Assembly: GCF_031127905.1 (NCBI RefSeq)
Contig: NZ_JARXIC010000030.1
Location: 1-42,075 of the forward strand
Length of the DNA stretch: 42,075 nt
Source: Thalassobacterium sedimentorum
GTDB lineage: Bacteria > Verrucomicrobiota > Verrucomicrobiia > Opitutales > Coraliomargaritaceae
Direction of reading: 5' to 3'
Shown: positions 14,681 to 22,726 of the stretch, one piece after another
How positions within the stretch are numbered: the first letter of the stretch is position 1
How the letters are laid out: every line of letters begins with the position of its first letter
Made by a program: the position numbers and the translations under genes
The notes under the pieces: model-generated
The model's database searches: none
Told to the model about the DNA's origin: nothing
What the model saw: the letters and a program-made list of their open reading frames with translations, nothing else

Positions 14681-16586
14681 TCGTTTGGTATCTTATATGA
14701 CTCTTTCGCTGCTGCCGCTATGGCTGTCGGCGCAAGGCGGTTTTCCTGTTAACGGGGGAGCCACTACTACGCCGCAGTCGCAGCCCGCGCAGGCGAACGC
14801 GTCGGCGCCGGCCGGCGGAATATTTGAGAGCAATGCCTTTCTGGAAATGGCGAACCGTGTCTTCGATCCCAGTAGCGACTCGATGGATTTCGAAAACGGT
14901 AGCTTCGAGTGGAAGGGAAAGAACTTTAACTTGTCGGAACAGCGCGCCTTTCGTTCTCGCTTTGAGCGCTTTCTGCTGGCCTCACCGACTGAGGAAGAGG
15001 AGCAGTATGCGCAGTTGATGGGAGACATCATCGAGCGTCTATCGGTTTCTAATAACAATAGTGACGATGCCATTCTCGATACTTGGGAGCTTCTGTTCCG
15101 CGCGTCACGCTTCGATCTGGATGGGGGCAATAGCACCATCGTCGCGAATCAAGTGTTCAATGCATGGCGCATCCGCAAAGAGAGTCGCGGTGTGAGTATG
15201 AATCAGCGTGAACTGCAGCAGGTTCGTAAATACCAGCAAGAGATCGTGGCCAATCGAGCGATGGCGCTGAAGAGCCTGCGCGAGAAGCGTCTGCGGGAGA
15301 CCAGAGTCGATGGGCAGGGAAATGCTGATGCTCAGGCCTCTGGCGATACCGAAGCGGTCACTTCGGAAGCGGCCTTCCGCATGCTCGATCTGGCCGAGAC
15401 GGAAGCTAAGATTCTAGCCTTGGAAACACAGTCGGCGATGACCGGCTTGCAGGCGAAGCTTCAATTTCAAAGTCAAATCGTGAGTTTCATGATCCAGCGC
15501 CGCTTTGAGCACGCGCTGGTGCTGGCTGGCTTTTACCAATCTATTTTCAAGGGCTCCCATCAAGCGCTGGAAGTCGGTAAGGAGCAACTTCAAGAGTTTA
15601 TTCCCGGGAGCGATCTCGCTTTCACAGTCGACAGTATGACATTTATTGCCCGCGAGGCGATCAACGATGTGAACAAAGGTGTCGAAGCGGTGAATGCCGC
15701 TTACAATGAGAACCGTAATCTCATCGCCCTCGAACGTTTGCAGGAAGTCTTTTTCCTGGGGGAGTATTTGACGGAGCTGAATAGGATTCCCACGCCGCAG
15801 CGTCGTCACATGTTGGACCTCTATCGTGGGCTGATCGAGGCCGGCGAGTTGGCGGAGGCGAAAGACTACGACGGTGTCTCCGAACTCGCGGTCAATATTG
15901 CCAAACTGGCCGAAGATTTCCCCAAGAACCGTGTGCTTTCTTCGGTTGAAACGGCCAAAAGCATGAGTGATATGGCAGTCTTTGCGGCTTCGCAGTATCG
16001 TAACTTAGGCGATATCGATAAGGCACGTTCTGAGCTGCAGACCGCAATTGATATTTGGCCGTCGAACCCCTCTATTCGCGAATTTCAACAGGAGACCACT
16101 AAGTTGGCCACTGCCGGCTCACAAGGTGTGCAGATCTTTGATGACCTCTACAAACGCATGGATCGCCGTGGTATTTATGAGCGTCGTATGGACTTAGGCT
16201 TTGCGCTGGCAGAGGACACACAACGACGTCCGCTGCTGATGGAAGTGGTGGAGCAAGTGGCTCGTATCGATTTACTGGTCAGTCAAAGCGAGGAACTGGT
16301 CAAGCAAGGCGAAGCCTATGCCGCGTGGGAGTTATTGGTGGAAGCCGCCAAAATAGATCGAAGCGACGGCCCCATGAATCAAGCCCGGGCCGAACTCGCA
16401 CCGCGGGTGGCGGATTTTGTTTTGTTGCTCGATCGTGCGGAACAGCAAGCTGAGGATGGACACCACGCGGGGGCACTGGCCGCTTATTTGGCCGCACAAG
16501 ACATCTATCCCGTGAGTCGCCTCTGTCGACAAGGCATCCAGCGAGAAACTGAGGCGCTGATGGCAGGATTGAGAGCGCAGGAATAA
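14655..16586 (+). CDS. Large exported helical-repeat (TPR-like) protein, unknown function
   Basis: 643 residues from the ATG at 14655, which has an AGAAGGG upstream; an alternative ATG at 14697 ([14 protein letters not shown]) gives a shorter signal peptide. After the signal peptide comes a Pro/Ala/Gln-rich linker (~30-55), then almost entirely helical sequence rich in Glu, Ala and Gln. Heptad-like stretches lie at ~190-230, and TPR-like segments near the C-terminus ([54 protein letters not shown]). TPR proteins act as binding scaffolds; this one probably works in the envelope with the preceding lipoprotein and ABC transporter. The specific function is unknown. Confidence 0.7.
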   Translation: MWKHCANTSRLVSYMTLSLLPLWLSAQGGFPVNGGATTTPQSQPAQANASAPAGGIFESNAFLEMANRVFDPSSDSMDFENGSFEWKGKNFNLSEQRAFRSRFERFLLASPTEEEEQYAQLMGDIIERLSVSNNNSDDAILDTWELLFRASRFDLDGGNSTIVANQVFNAWRIRKESRGVSMNQRELQQVRKYQQEIVANRAMALKSLREKRLRETRVDGQGNADAQASGDTEAVTSEAAFRMLDLAETEAKILALETQSAMTGLQAKLQFQSQIVSFMIQRRFEHALVLAGFYQSIFKGSHQALEVGKEQLQEFIPGSDLAFTVDSMTFIAREAINDVNKGVEAVNAAYNENRNLIALERLQEVFFLGEYLTELNRIPTPQRRHMLDLYRGLIEAGELAEAKDYDGVSELAVNIAKLAEDFPKNRVLSSVETAKSMSDMAVFAASQYRNLGDIDKARSELQTAIDIWPSNPSIREFQQETTKLATAGSQGVQIFDDLYKRMDRRGIYERRMDLGFALAEDTQRRPLLMEVVEQVARIDLLVSQSEELVKQGEAYAAWELLVEAAKIDRSDGPMNQARAELAPRVADFVLLLDRAEQQAEDGHHAGALAAYLAAQDIYPVSRLCRQGIQRETEALMAGLRAQE

Positions 16587-16741
16587 CGCAGATTACCAGT
16601 CTGAGTTAATCTGATATCGCTTCTCGCCATTTTACATCATCGCCTACTTGCGGTCTCCGCCTCGACCACCCGTTGAATTTGCTTGTCCTTAGGGGGATTC
16701 AATACTGCCCGCTTGAAATCCCTAGTTTCCTTGAACCCGGA

Positions 16742-17395
16742 TTATGCATTAGAAAACTGAATCGGGAAGTTTAACTGTTCGATATTCCGAGCAATGGCGT
16801 CCATCCACGGTCGTTTTTTGTGCGGCAAAGATAGCTTTAGGACCGTTTTACGCGCATGATCAGAAGTCCACGCTCCTATTGCAAAGCATTGGGATTTGAG
16901 CGTTTTCAAGGTTCTGATCCTGCCTTGATTGAGTCGCGCATGTTGAAAAAACATCATTAAATTATAGGCGACCATGATCCATCTGAAAGAGGCTTCAGTT
17001 GCCCAGAAGTCTTTTAAACAGAAGCTCTCCAAGCCGAAGTCCTGCTTGAGTTCTTTAATGCGGTTTTCGTAATCAGCACGGCCATTGTAGAGGTTCCAGA
17101 TTTGAACGACGGGCAGCTCTAAGTTCGTAACACAACTGCTGTAACGATACTCCGGCAAATCCTCGAACAGCAGCTTTCCTCCGGCTTCGGGGCGTCGTTC
17201 AATACGTTTACGCACCACAAAGTGCCGACGCGGCTTGGCTCCTTTTTGCGCAGAGTAGTGGATAAACTCGCAAACATCAATGCCATCGCAAATCTCCACC
17301 CAATTTTTGAGTCCGTAAATACTGCGCTTGATGTTCGGGTAACAGCGCACCGCAATAATATAATTGAGCGCACGTGCTTCCAGGCAGTTTCTCAT
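16742..17395 (-). pseudogene. Truncated IS1380-family transposase (C-terminal half)
   Basis: 217 residues matching the C-terminal half of IS1380-type DDE transposases, with the hallmark run VVQIWNLYNGRADYENRIKE followed by GLESFCLKDFWATEASFRW and the basic C-terminal region. The family is normally about 430-460 residues; the N-terminal half, with the first catalytic Asp residues, is missing and the sequence beyond 17395 is non-coding AT-rich DNA. It is therefore inactive. At the other side, CCCTAGTTTCC and CCTTGAACCCGGATTATGC (about 16718-16746) could be the remaining IS end, but no matching second end is visible. It forms the left edge of the glycan island. Confidence 0.85.
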
Positions 17396-17443
17396 TACTT
17401 GTGTATCTTACGACTTTTATGAAATTTAATTAAAGTATAAGTG

Positions 17444-17485
17444 CTTGACTCTTTCGGAAACATACTAGTATATACTGGTATATAC
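17444..17485 (+). promoter_or_regulatory. Promoter with tandem 10-bp palindromic operator of the regulator gene
   Basis: ATACTAGTAT (17462-17471, a perfect palindrome) and ATACTGGTAT (17472-17481, one mismatch) are two units with exactly 10-bp period, followed by ATAC immediately before the ATG at 17486. A TTGACT (17444-17449) lies upstream as a possible -35; -10-like sequences (TAGTAT, TATACT) fall inside the repeats. Tandem palindromes overlapping the promoter of a GntR/LacI gene suggest autoregulation. Confidence 0.6.
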
Positions 17486-18607
17486 ATGAAGAAATCGTTG
17501 CCTCCATTTGTCAGAGACTCTGCATCATCCTTGCCCCTTCATCGGCAGGTTGAGCAGTGGTTGCGTCTTCAGATTGAGGCAGGTGGTTTTATGCCTGGAG
17601 ATGCGCTGCCACCTCGCAAGGAGTTCTGTAAAATGCTCGGAGGGATTAATCACTTGACTATACGTCAAGGCGTTAATGCTTTGATCCGCGATGGCTTGCT
17701 TTTTTCTATCCCTGGTCGCGGGATTTTCGTGGCAGAACGAAAAGGTAAGCCGTTGTCTGTCGGGGTTGTGTTGCCTAGTATTGACGATGAGTTTACCCAT
17801 GCACTTGTAGCGAGTATTCAGGATGTTTTTGCAAAGTTGAGTGAGGAGGGTGAATCATTGATTCGACCTGTTCTTTTTGATTCGAGGCGTGATGCACAGC
17901 AAGAAATCGACAGTATTTCGCATTTGATGGATCTTCCGTTGGATGGAGCGATTGTCTTTCCTGTCGACCATGGCGATATGTTGGAGAAACTCGTTCAACT
18001 GAAGGTGGATAATTTTCCTCTGGTACTCGTTGGTTGGGTGCCAGGAATTAAGTTTAATTCCGTGACATCTGATGACTATGCAGGAGCATTTGAGGCGACT
18101 AGCTATTTGCTTAGGCAGGGGCGCCAACGGCTTGCTTGGATCGGAAATCGGAAGAGTGTGTATAGTGTTGCCTCTCGATTTGAGGGCTTTCGTGATGCCT
18201 TGAGTGATCATGGTGTTTTATATGATCGTAAGCTCTTGGGGGAACTTGTTCAGGTTTCTCCTACTATGCCAATTGAAGATTCCTTATCTGATATTTTAGA
18301 CCATCTTTTAGCTCAAGATCCACGGCCTGATGCTTTTGTCTGCGTTAATGATTACTTCGCTCTAGCTTGTATTAAAGAGCTAGCTAAGCGAAATATTCGT
18401 GTGCCTGAGGATATTTCGATTGTTGGCTACGACGACATTAAGGCGGCTGCTAATGGAAAGCCATCTCTAACGACGGTCCGTAACCCTATGCGTGAATTAG
18501 GTGAAGCTGCTGCTGAGCTTTTGGTTGAGTGCATCCATGATTCTACTCGTGACCCCGAAGAGATCGTGCTGCCTGTCAATCTGATTGTTCGAGATAGTGC
18601 TGGTTAG
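17486..18607 (+). CDS. GntR-type HTH / LacI-type sensor hybrid transcription regulator
   Basis: 373 residues from MKKSLPP. The N-terminal winged-helix domain is GntR-like (~10-80: LPLHRQVEQWLRLQIEAGGF, PGDALPPRKEFCKMLG, LTIRQGVNALIRDGLLFSIPGRG). A LacI/periplasmic-binding-like sugar sensor follows (~88-370: GVVLPSIDD, DGAIVFPVD, RLAWIGNR, DAFVCVNDYFALACIKEL, ISIVGYDDI). AraR-type regulators have this architecture and respond to sugars. ATG 17486 is preferred over 17441 because the latter lies in the putative promoter. No Shine-Dalgarno is visible, and translation may be leaderless. The gene heads the glycan-degradation genes and probably controls them. Confidence 0.88.
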   Translation: MKKSLPPFVRDSASSLPLHRQVEQWLRLQIEAGGFMPGDALPPRKEFCKMLGGINHLTIRQGVNALIRDGLLFSIPGRGIFVAERKGKPLSVGVVLPSIDDEFTHALVASIQDVFAKLSEEGESLIRPVLFDSRRDAQQEIDSISHLMDLPLDGAIVFPVDHGDMLEKLVQLKVDNFPLVLVGWVPGIKFNSVTSDDYAGAFEATSYLLRQGRQRLAWIGNRKSVYSVASRFEGFRDALSDHGVLYDRKLLGELVQVSPTMPIEDSLSDILDHLLAQDPRPDAFVCVNDYFALACIKELAKRNIRVPEDISIVGYDDIKAAANGKPSLTTVRNPMRELGEAAAELLVECIHDSTRDPEEIVLPVNLIVRDSAG

Positions 18608-18674
18608 TGCTGTGGTGAATTCGAATCTAGCTTTTTAACCCCTCCCCAAAAAAATAAATAAATCAATACATAAT

Positions 18675-19526
18675 ATGTGCGTATACTCCATAAAAAAACT
18701 TACCTTAACTGCGGTAGTCATTGTTTCTAATTTAGTATTTTCTGCCCATTCACAGGCTGAAGTTCTTATAAGTGATGATTTTTCAACAGAGGGGAATGTG
18801 AATTTCAACCGTACCCCTAATATCGCAACTATAGATAGCCGTAATTATACTAAAGTATCCACGGGGAGTAGCTATTCTACGGCGGTTAGTGTTGGTGATC
18901 CTAACTATGCAATGATGCAAACAAATGTGGGGGGGGCTGTCTCTCTTGCGGATGGTGGTGGCTTTGTTAAGCCCGAACAACTGAATATTTCGACAGTCTT
19001 CCATATGAATACGTTGACGAATAACTCACCAGCTCGTACAGGCCGTGGTGTCTATTTGGGTTTTTGGAGCTCATTGCCTTCGGGGTCAGCCGATTCAATG
19101 TCAAATATGTATGGTGTTTTTGTGAATCCAGACTCGGGGCGGTTGCTTCTTTGGCAAGGTGCCACGTCTTCAACTGGTAATCCAGCTGCGACTCTGGATT
19201 ATTCTGGGGTTTGGGATGCCAGTGCATGGCATACTATATCCTTTAATGTCGATATTAGTGGAAGCGAAACTGGAAATGTTGGAGATATTTATGACTTTAC
19301 TCTAGATGGTGTGGAATATGACTGGGGCACCACTAATCTATTTACCGATGCAAATACGGCATATGCAGGTTTTGGAGTTTCCGCCTCGGGAGTAGGCCAG
19401 ACTGGTTATTTTGACGAATGGTCTGTGTCTTCTATTCCAGAGCCAATGAGTTCATCGATGATGATGTCTGTAGTTGCTTTTTGTTTTGTTGTTGGAACCT
19501 CGATCCTGCGCCGCAATCGTCGATAA
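18675..19526 (+). CDS. PEP-CTERM secreted protein
   Basis: 283 residues. The signal peptide is at ~1-28 (KKLTLTAVVIVSNLVFSAHSQA). The C-terminus is a PEP-CTERM sorting signal: IPEP (~254-257), a hydrophobic helix (MMMSVVAFCFVVGTSIL) and a basic tail (RRNRR). Exosortase cleaves such proteins at the envelope; the exosortase gene is not in this window. The mature part (~30-250) looks like a beta-sandwich/LamG-like fold (ISDDFSTEG, GVYLGFWSSLPSG, WHTISFNVDISG, GYFDEWSVSSIPEP) of the kind that often binds carbohydrate. It sits between the regulator and the pseudopilin, and may act as a surface glycan-binding component. Confidence 0.85.
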   Translation: MCVYSIKKLTLTAVVIVSNLVFSAHSQAEVLISDDFSTEGNVNFNRTPNIATIDSRNYTKVSTGSSYSTAVSVGDPNYAMMQTNVGGAVSLADGGGFVKPEQLNISTVFHMNTLTNNSPARTGRGVYLGFWSSLPSGSADSMSNMYGVFVNPDSGRLLLWQGATSSTGNPAATLDYSGVWDASAWHTISFNVDISGSETGNVGDIYDFTLDGVEYDWGTTNLFTDANTAYAGFGVSASGVGQTGYFDEWSVSSIPEPMSSSMMMSVVAFCFVVGTSILRRNRR

Positions 19527-19619
19527 TTTAGAAGCTCATTCTAATCCTTAATCAGCTTTGGTTTGTGCGATTACGCATGATGCCGATAGCTATGCAGCTA
19601 TATGAGGAAATATAATTCC

Positions 19620-20261
19620 ATGAAGGCGGAAACTACGAAGGTTGGAAGGCTTGGCTTTACTTTGATTGAACTACTTGCAGTTATTGCAATTGTTACTATT
19701 CTTTCCGCCATATTAATCCCGATGACTGCTCGTATTCAGGAACGAGGCTTACGCGTAAAAGGGGCTTCCAACTTGCGTCAGTTGGGAGTCGCCTTGCAAC
19801 TCTATTTATCTGACAACAATGGGGTCGGTCCTCCTGGTAGTGTGAACCCTCACTTCTGGAGAGCTAATTCCCAGTTTGTCAATATGGGTTCAATCTTGCC
19901 TTACCTTGATTTCTTAAATGATCCAAAGATTAGTACGCCTGAATTGTTGCTTTCACCTGGGTCAAACGAGAAGCAATATGAGAAGTATAAAGCGATGGGG
20001 CCTGCGAATTCCAGTGGAGCATGCACTTATTACATGAATCAAGATATTGCGGAAGCTCGAGTCTCCAGTGGGATCTTCCCCGCGAGCCGTGTCGTATTCC
20101 ATGATAGTGCGTATTGGTGGGATGCCATTTATAACGGAGTCGATAACTGGAGTGGTGAAGGTATGTATGTCGTGCGTATTGATGGTAGCGTCAGCTGGAT
20201 TGGGCGTTCTGAAACCTCCGGTATGACAGCTTGGGATTATTCTCAGTTGGATGATCATTAA
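19620..20261 (+). CDS. Type II secretion-like pseudopilin with prepilin methylation motif
   Basis: 213 residues from the ATG at 19620, which has GAGGA upstream (19604-19608); the ATG at 19602 adds 6 residues. The leader ends KVGRLG^FTLIELLAVIAIVTILSAILIPM, the prepilin peptidase site and N-terminal helix with Glu at +5. The C-terminal globular part (PGSVNPHFWRANSQF, GVDNWSGEGMYVVRIDGSVSWIG) resembles the many verrucomicrobial and planctomycete pseudopilins found next to polysaccharide-degradation genes. It is probably assembled or anchored in the envelope. Its role in glycan use is inferred from position only. Confidence 0.87.
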   Translation: MKAETTKVGRLGFTLIELLAVIAIVTILSAILIPMTARIQERGLRVKGASNLRQLGVALQLYLSDNNGVGPPGSVNPHFWRANSQFVNMGSILPYLDFLNDPKISTPELLLSPGSNEKQYEKYKAMGPANSSGACTYYMNQDIAEARVSSGIFPASRVVFHDSAYWWDAIYNGVDNWSGEGMYVVRIDGSVSWIGRSETSGMTAWDYSQLDDH

Positions 20262-20286
20262 AATTACGCAAAAGAGCGTAATTTTT
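20261..20286 (+). terminator. Terminator after the pseudopilin gene
   Basis: A perfect 9-bp stem, AAATTACGC (20261-20269) with GCGTAATTT (20276-20284), has a 6-base loop and runs into TTTTT (20282-20286). It begins on the last base of the pseudopilin stop codon. It separates the regulator/surface genes from the hydrolase genes. Confidence 0.8.
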
Positions 20287-20288
20287 AC

Positions 20289-20300
20289 CTGGTATAATTA
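20289..20300 (+). promoter_or_regulatory. CTGGTATAAT box directly upstream of the glycosidase start
   Basis: CTGGTATAAT (20289-20298) contains a perfect -10 hexamer TATAAT with an upstream TGG, and ends 4 bases before the ATG at 20303. The same TGGTATA core occurs in the operator of the island's regulator and, reversed, at the start of the gene at 25762. It may be a regulator half-site, not only a promoter. Confidence 0.4.
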
Positions 20301-20302
20301 TT

Positions 20303-22726
20303 ATGAAATTTAGCACTATTTGCTTTGGGGGCTTTTGGGCCTATCTTTACTTGGTCTCTGTGGTTTCTGCAGCCGTAATGCGTCAACCTTTTAATAGCGA
20401 GCATTTGGTGCTTAAGAATGCTGTGGTGATTGATGGTCGAGTGGTCGTGTCTGAGCGTCCGCTGGCATCGAAAGCTTTTAATGCTAGATTGGAAGTTGTG
20501 AGAGACGCATCCTTCCGAAAACTCTTTGATGGCGATTATACTTCGTATTGGAGTCCAAAGTCAGAGCGGGGAAGCATCGAACTAGATCTAGGTCAGAATG
20601 AGGAAATTTCAGCAATTGAATGGGATGGTTATACATATGGAGAGAGCTTTCCTTCTGAGTTCTCCATTTATTTTCGCAGGAACTCGAACGACAACTATAA
20701 GTTGGCTCCTGCAGGGATATTATCTGGACCGTCTGGTTCTCAGGTATTTTCGGAAGCTAATATTGTTCAAAATATCGATTCTCATGAGGTTCGCTTAGAG
20801 TTCTCCAAGTCAATCAATGCGCGATTTGTTAAATTTGTAATAAATAAAAGTTCTGATGGGCATCCTCCACGAATGACACGATTGGAAGTGCTTGGTGTTC
20901 CAGGTGAAGCATTAGGTTATGTTATGGCCACTTTTGCACCTGCTACAGTGGAAAAGTGGCATGAAATTCGTGTCGTTGGAGAGAATATAACTGGCTTGAG
21001 CCTGCGAACGCGCACATCACCCGAAACGCCGTGGTCAGAATGGCAATTACTTACGAGTGAAGATTTAAGCTTTCTAAATACGAGTCGTGTTTCTGCGATT
21101 CAGGTTTCTGCTAGGATTGAGAATAATCGATCTGGATTAGGTTCATTGGATATGATTGAGGTTGATATTGATGGAATGGTGATGGGGGCACCCCATCCCA
21201 CGATTCCTTTGGATGGAAGTCATGTTTCTAGTGAGAATCCAGTTTTACTCTGGCGCAGTGGTGTGAATGCCGAGTATATTACGAACGCGGTCTATGAGGT
21301 TCAGATCTCTCTTTCACCTGATTTTGAAGAGAGTTTACGGACTGATTTTTATGGAGTTAAAGGGACTGAATTAAAGTTGGTGAATCTCAATGTGGCGGTG
21401 GGCGATACTGTTTTCTGGAGGGTTCGTAGTGCATCTGAACTTGAACAAGGGGAGGCTGTGTGGTCCGAGGTTTCGTCTTTTCGCATCAGCGAAGTTCCAC
21501 GTCCTATTTTCAATGAATCGCGTTTCGGTATGAATATGGGGCTCGATGTCAGGCCATGGGGGAAAGAAATGGCTGATGAAGCTGGCTTTTCCTGGTCTCG
21601 TCTGGATTTCCCTTGGTATAAGCTGCAACAGAGTGCAGACCATTGGAATTGGTCCCGCTCAGACAAGGAGGTGCAGGTTGCCCGAGATTTGGAGATCAGT
21701 ATTCTGGGGATTTTGGGTTATACTCCGAATTTTTTGAGTCAGCAGCCTGATCAGCGCAATGCACGTTCTTATCCTCCCGTTCATCTTGAGGATTGGGTTG
21801 CATACATTACGCAGGTCGTGACTCGCTATGGTACTGATGTAGCGGTTTGGGAGATTTGGAATGAACAAAATCATCGAGCGTTTTTTTCGGGGACTCCACA
21901 GGAGTTTGCACATTTGCTTAAGGCGGCTTATATCACTATCAAAAATATTAGTCCTGATGCTCTGGTTACTTATGGTGGTCATGCTGGCTTTTCGTCACGC
22001 TATCTCGATTCAGTAGTTCAGGAGGTCGGAGAGCAGTATTTTGATATTATAAATTGGCATTGTTATCCTGGCATGCCTGATTCCGAATATTTTAAGAAAT
22101 ATCTAAAATTGACTGGAGATTATCGTGCCAAATTGAACGGCGATAAACCCATATGGTTGACTGAGATCGGGGTTTCACGAAGCAAAAAAGGTGATCCGCC
22201 TCCTCAAGAGATTGCTCGTCGTCTCGTCGCTCACATGGCAGCTAGTAGTCAGCTTGATTCTGATGGGACTCCATTGATAGATAAACTGTTTCACTTTCAA
22301 TTTGTTGAAGGTCATGGTTATGGATCAATTCAGCGTTATGCGATGCTAATCGACTATGCGGACCCGATGACTAAGCCCACGGTGCTTCCTGAATTTCATG
22401 CTTTTGCGCATGCTCTAGAGATTTTTGATAATGCCACCTGGCTCGCCAGTAGTGATTTGGGCGGGATTGTCACTCATCGTTTTGCTCTGTCTGATATGAA
22501 AGCTTTCACTCAAGTAACTGTACTATGGCGCAGCGACGGAATTAATCATCCTGTAGCCTTCGATGTATCTGCCGATACACCTGTTGAGCTTCGTAATGCT
22601 TTTGGTGAAGTTGTTCGAACTGAGAACAAGGTTCACTTTTTATCAAACGACAATTTGTATTATGTTTTGAGTCAAGGCTCCCTCCAGATTTCACCAGTGG
22701 TAGAGGGGATTGTGCATGACAAATAG
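20303..22726 (+). CDS. Secreted clan GH-A glycoside hydrolase (GH39-like) with discoidin-like domain
   Basis: 807 residues. The signal peptide is at ~1-24. An F5/8-type (discoidin-like) sugar-binding domain (~60-200) contains GSIELDLGQNEEISAIEWDG and ends ARFVKFVINKSS. A middle beta-sandwich (~210-395) follows. The catalytic TIM barrel (~405-715) begins FGMNMGLDVRPWGKEMADEAG. The acid/base Glu is in WEIWNEQN (Glu521) and the nucleophile Glu in WLTEIG (Glu621), the spacing and motifs of clan A retaining enzymes such as GH39. The C-terminal beta domain covers the last ~90 residues. The substrate could be a xyloside, fucoside or related bond; it is not readable. Its 3' end overlaps the rhamnosidase start, so the two are coupled. 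Confidence 0.82.
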   Translation: MKFSTICFGGFWAYLYLVSVVSAAVMRQPFNSEHLVLKNAVVIDGRVVVSERPLASKAFNARLEVVRDASFRKLFDGDYTSYWSPKSERGSIELDLGQNEEISAIEWDGYTYGESFPSEFSIYFRRNSNDNYKLAPAGILSGPSGSQVFSEANIVQNIDSHEVRLEFSKSINARFVKFVINKSSDGHPPRMTRLEVLGVPGEALGYVMATFAPATVEKWHEIRVVGENITGLSLRTRTSPETPWSEWQLLTSEDLSFLNTSRVSAIQVSARIENNRSGLGSLDMIEVDIDGMVMGAPHPTIPLDGSHVSSENPVLLWRSGVNAEYITNAVYEVQISLSPDFEESLRTDFYGVKGTELKLVNLNVAVGDTVFWRVRSASELEQGEAVWSEVSSFRISEVPRPIFNESRFGMNMGLDVRPWGKEMADEAGFSWSRLDFPWYKLQQSADHWNWSRSDKEVQVARDLEISILGILGYTPNFLSQQPDQRNARSYPPVHLEDWVAYITQVVTRYGTDVAVWEIWNEQNHRAFFSGTPQEFAHLLKAAYITIKNISPDALVTYGGHAGFSSRYLDSVVQEVGEQYFDIINWHCYPGMPDSEYFKKYLKLTGDYRAKLNGDKPIWLTEIGVSRSKKGDPPPQEIARRLVAHMAASSQLDSDGTPLIDKLFHFQFVEGHGYGSIQRYAMLIDYADPMTKPTVLPEFHAFAHALEIFDNATWLASSDLGGIVTHRFALSDMKAFTQVTVLWRSDGINHPVAFDVSADTPVELRNAFGEVVRTENKVHFLSNDNLYYVLSQGSLQISPVVEGIVHDK

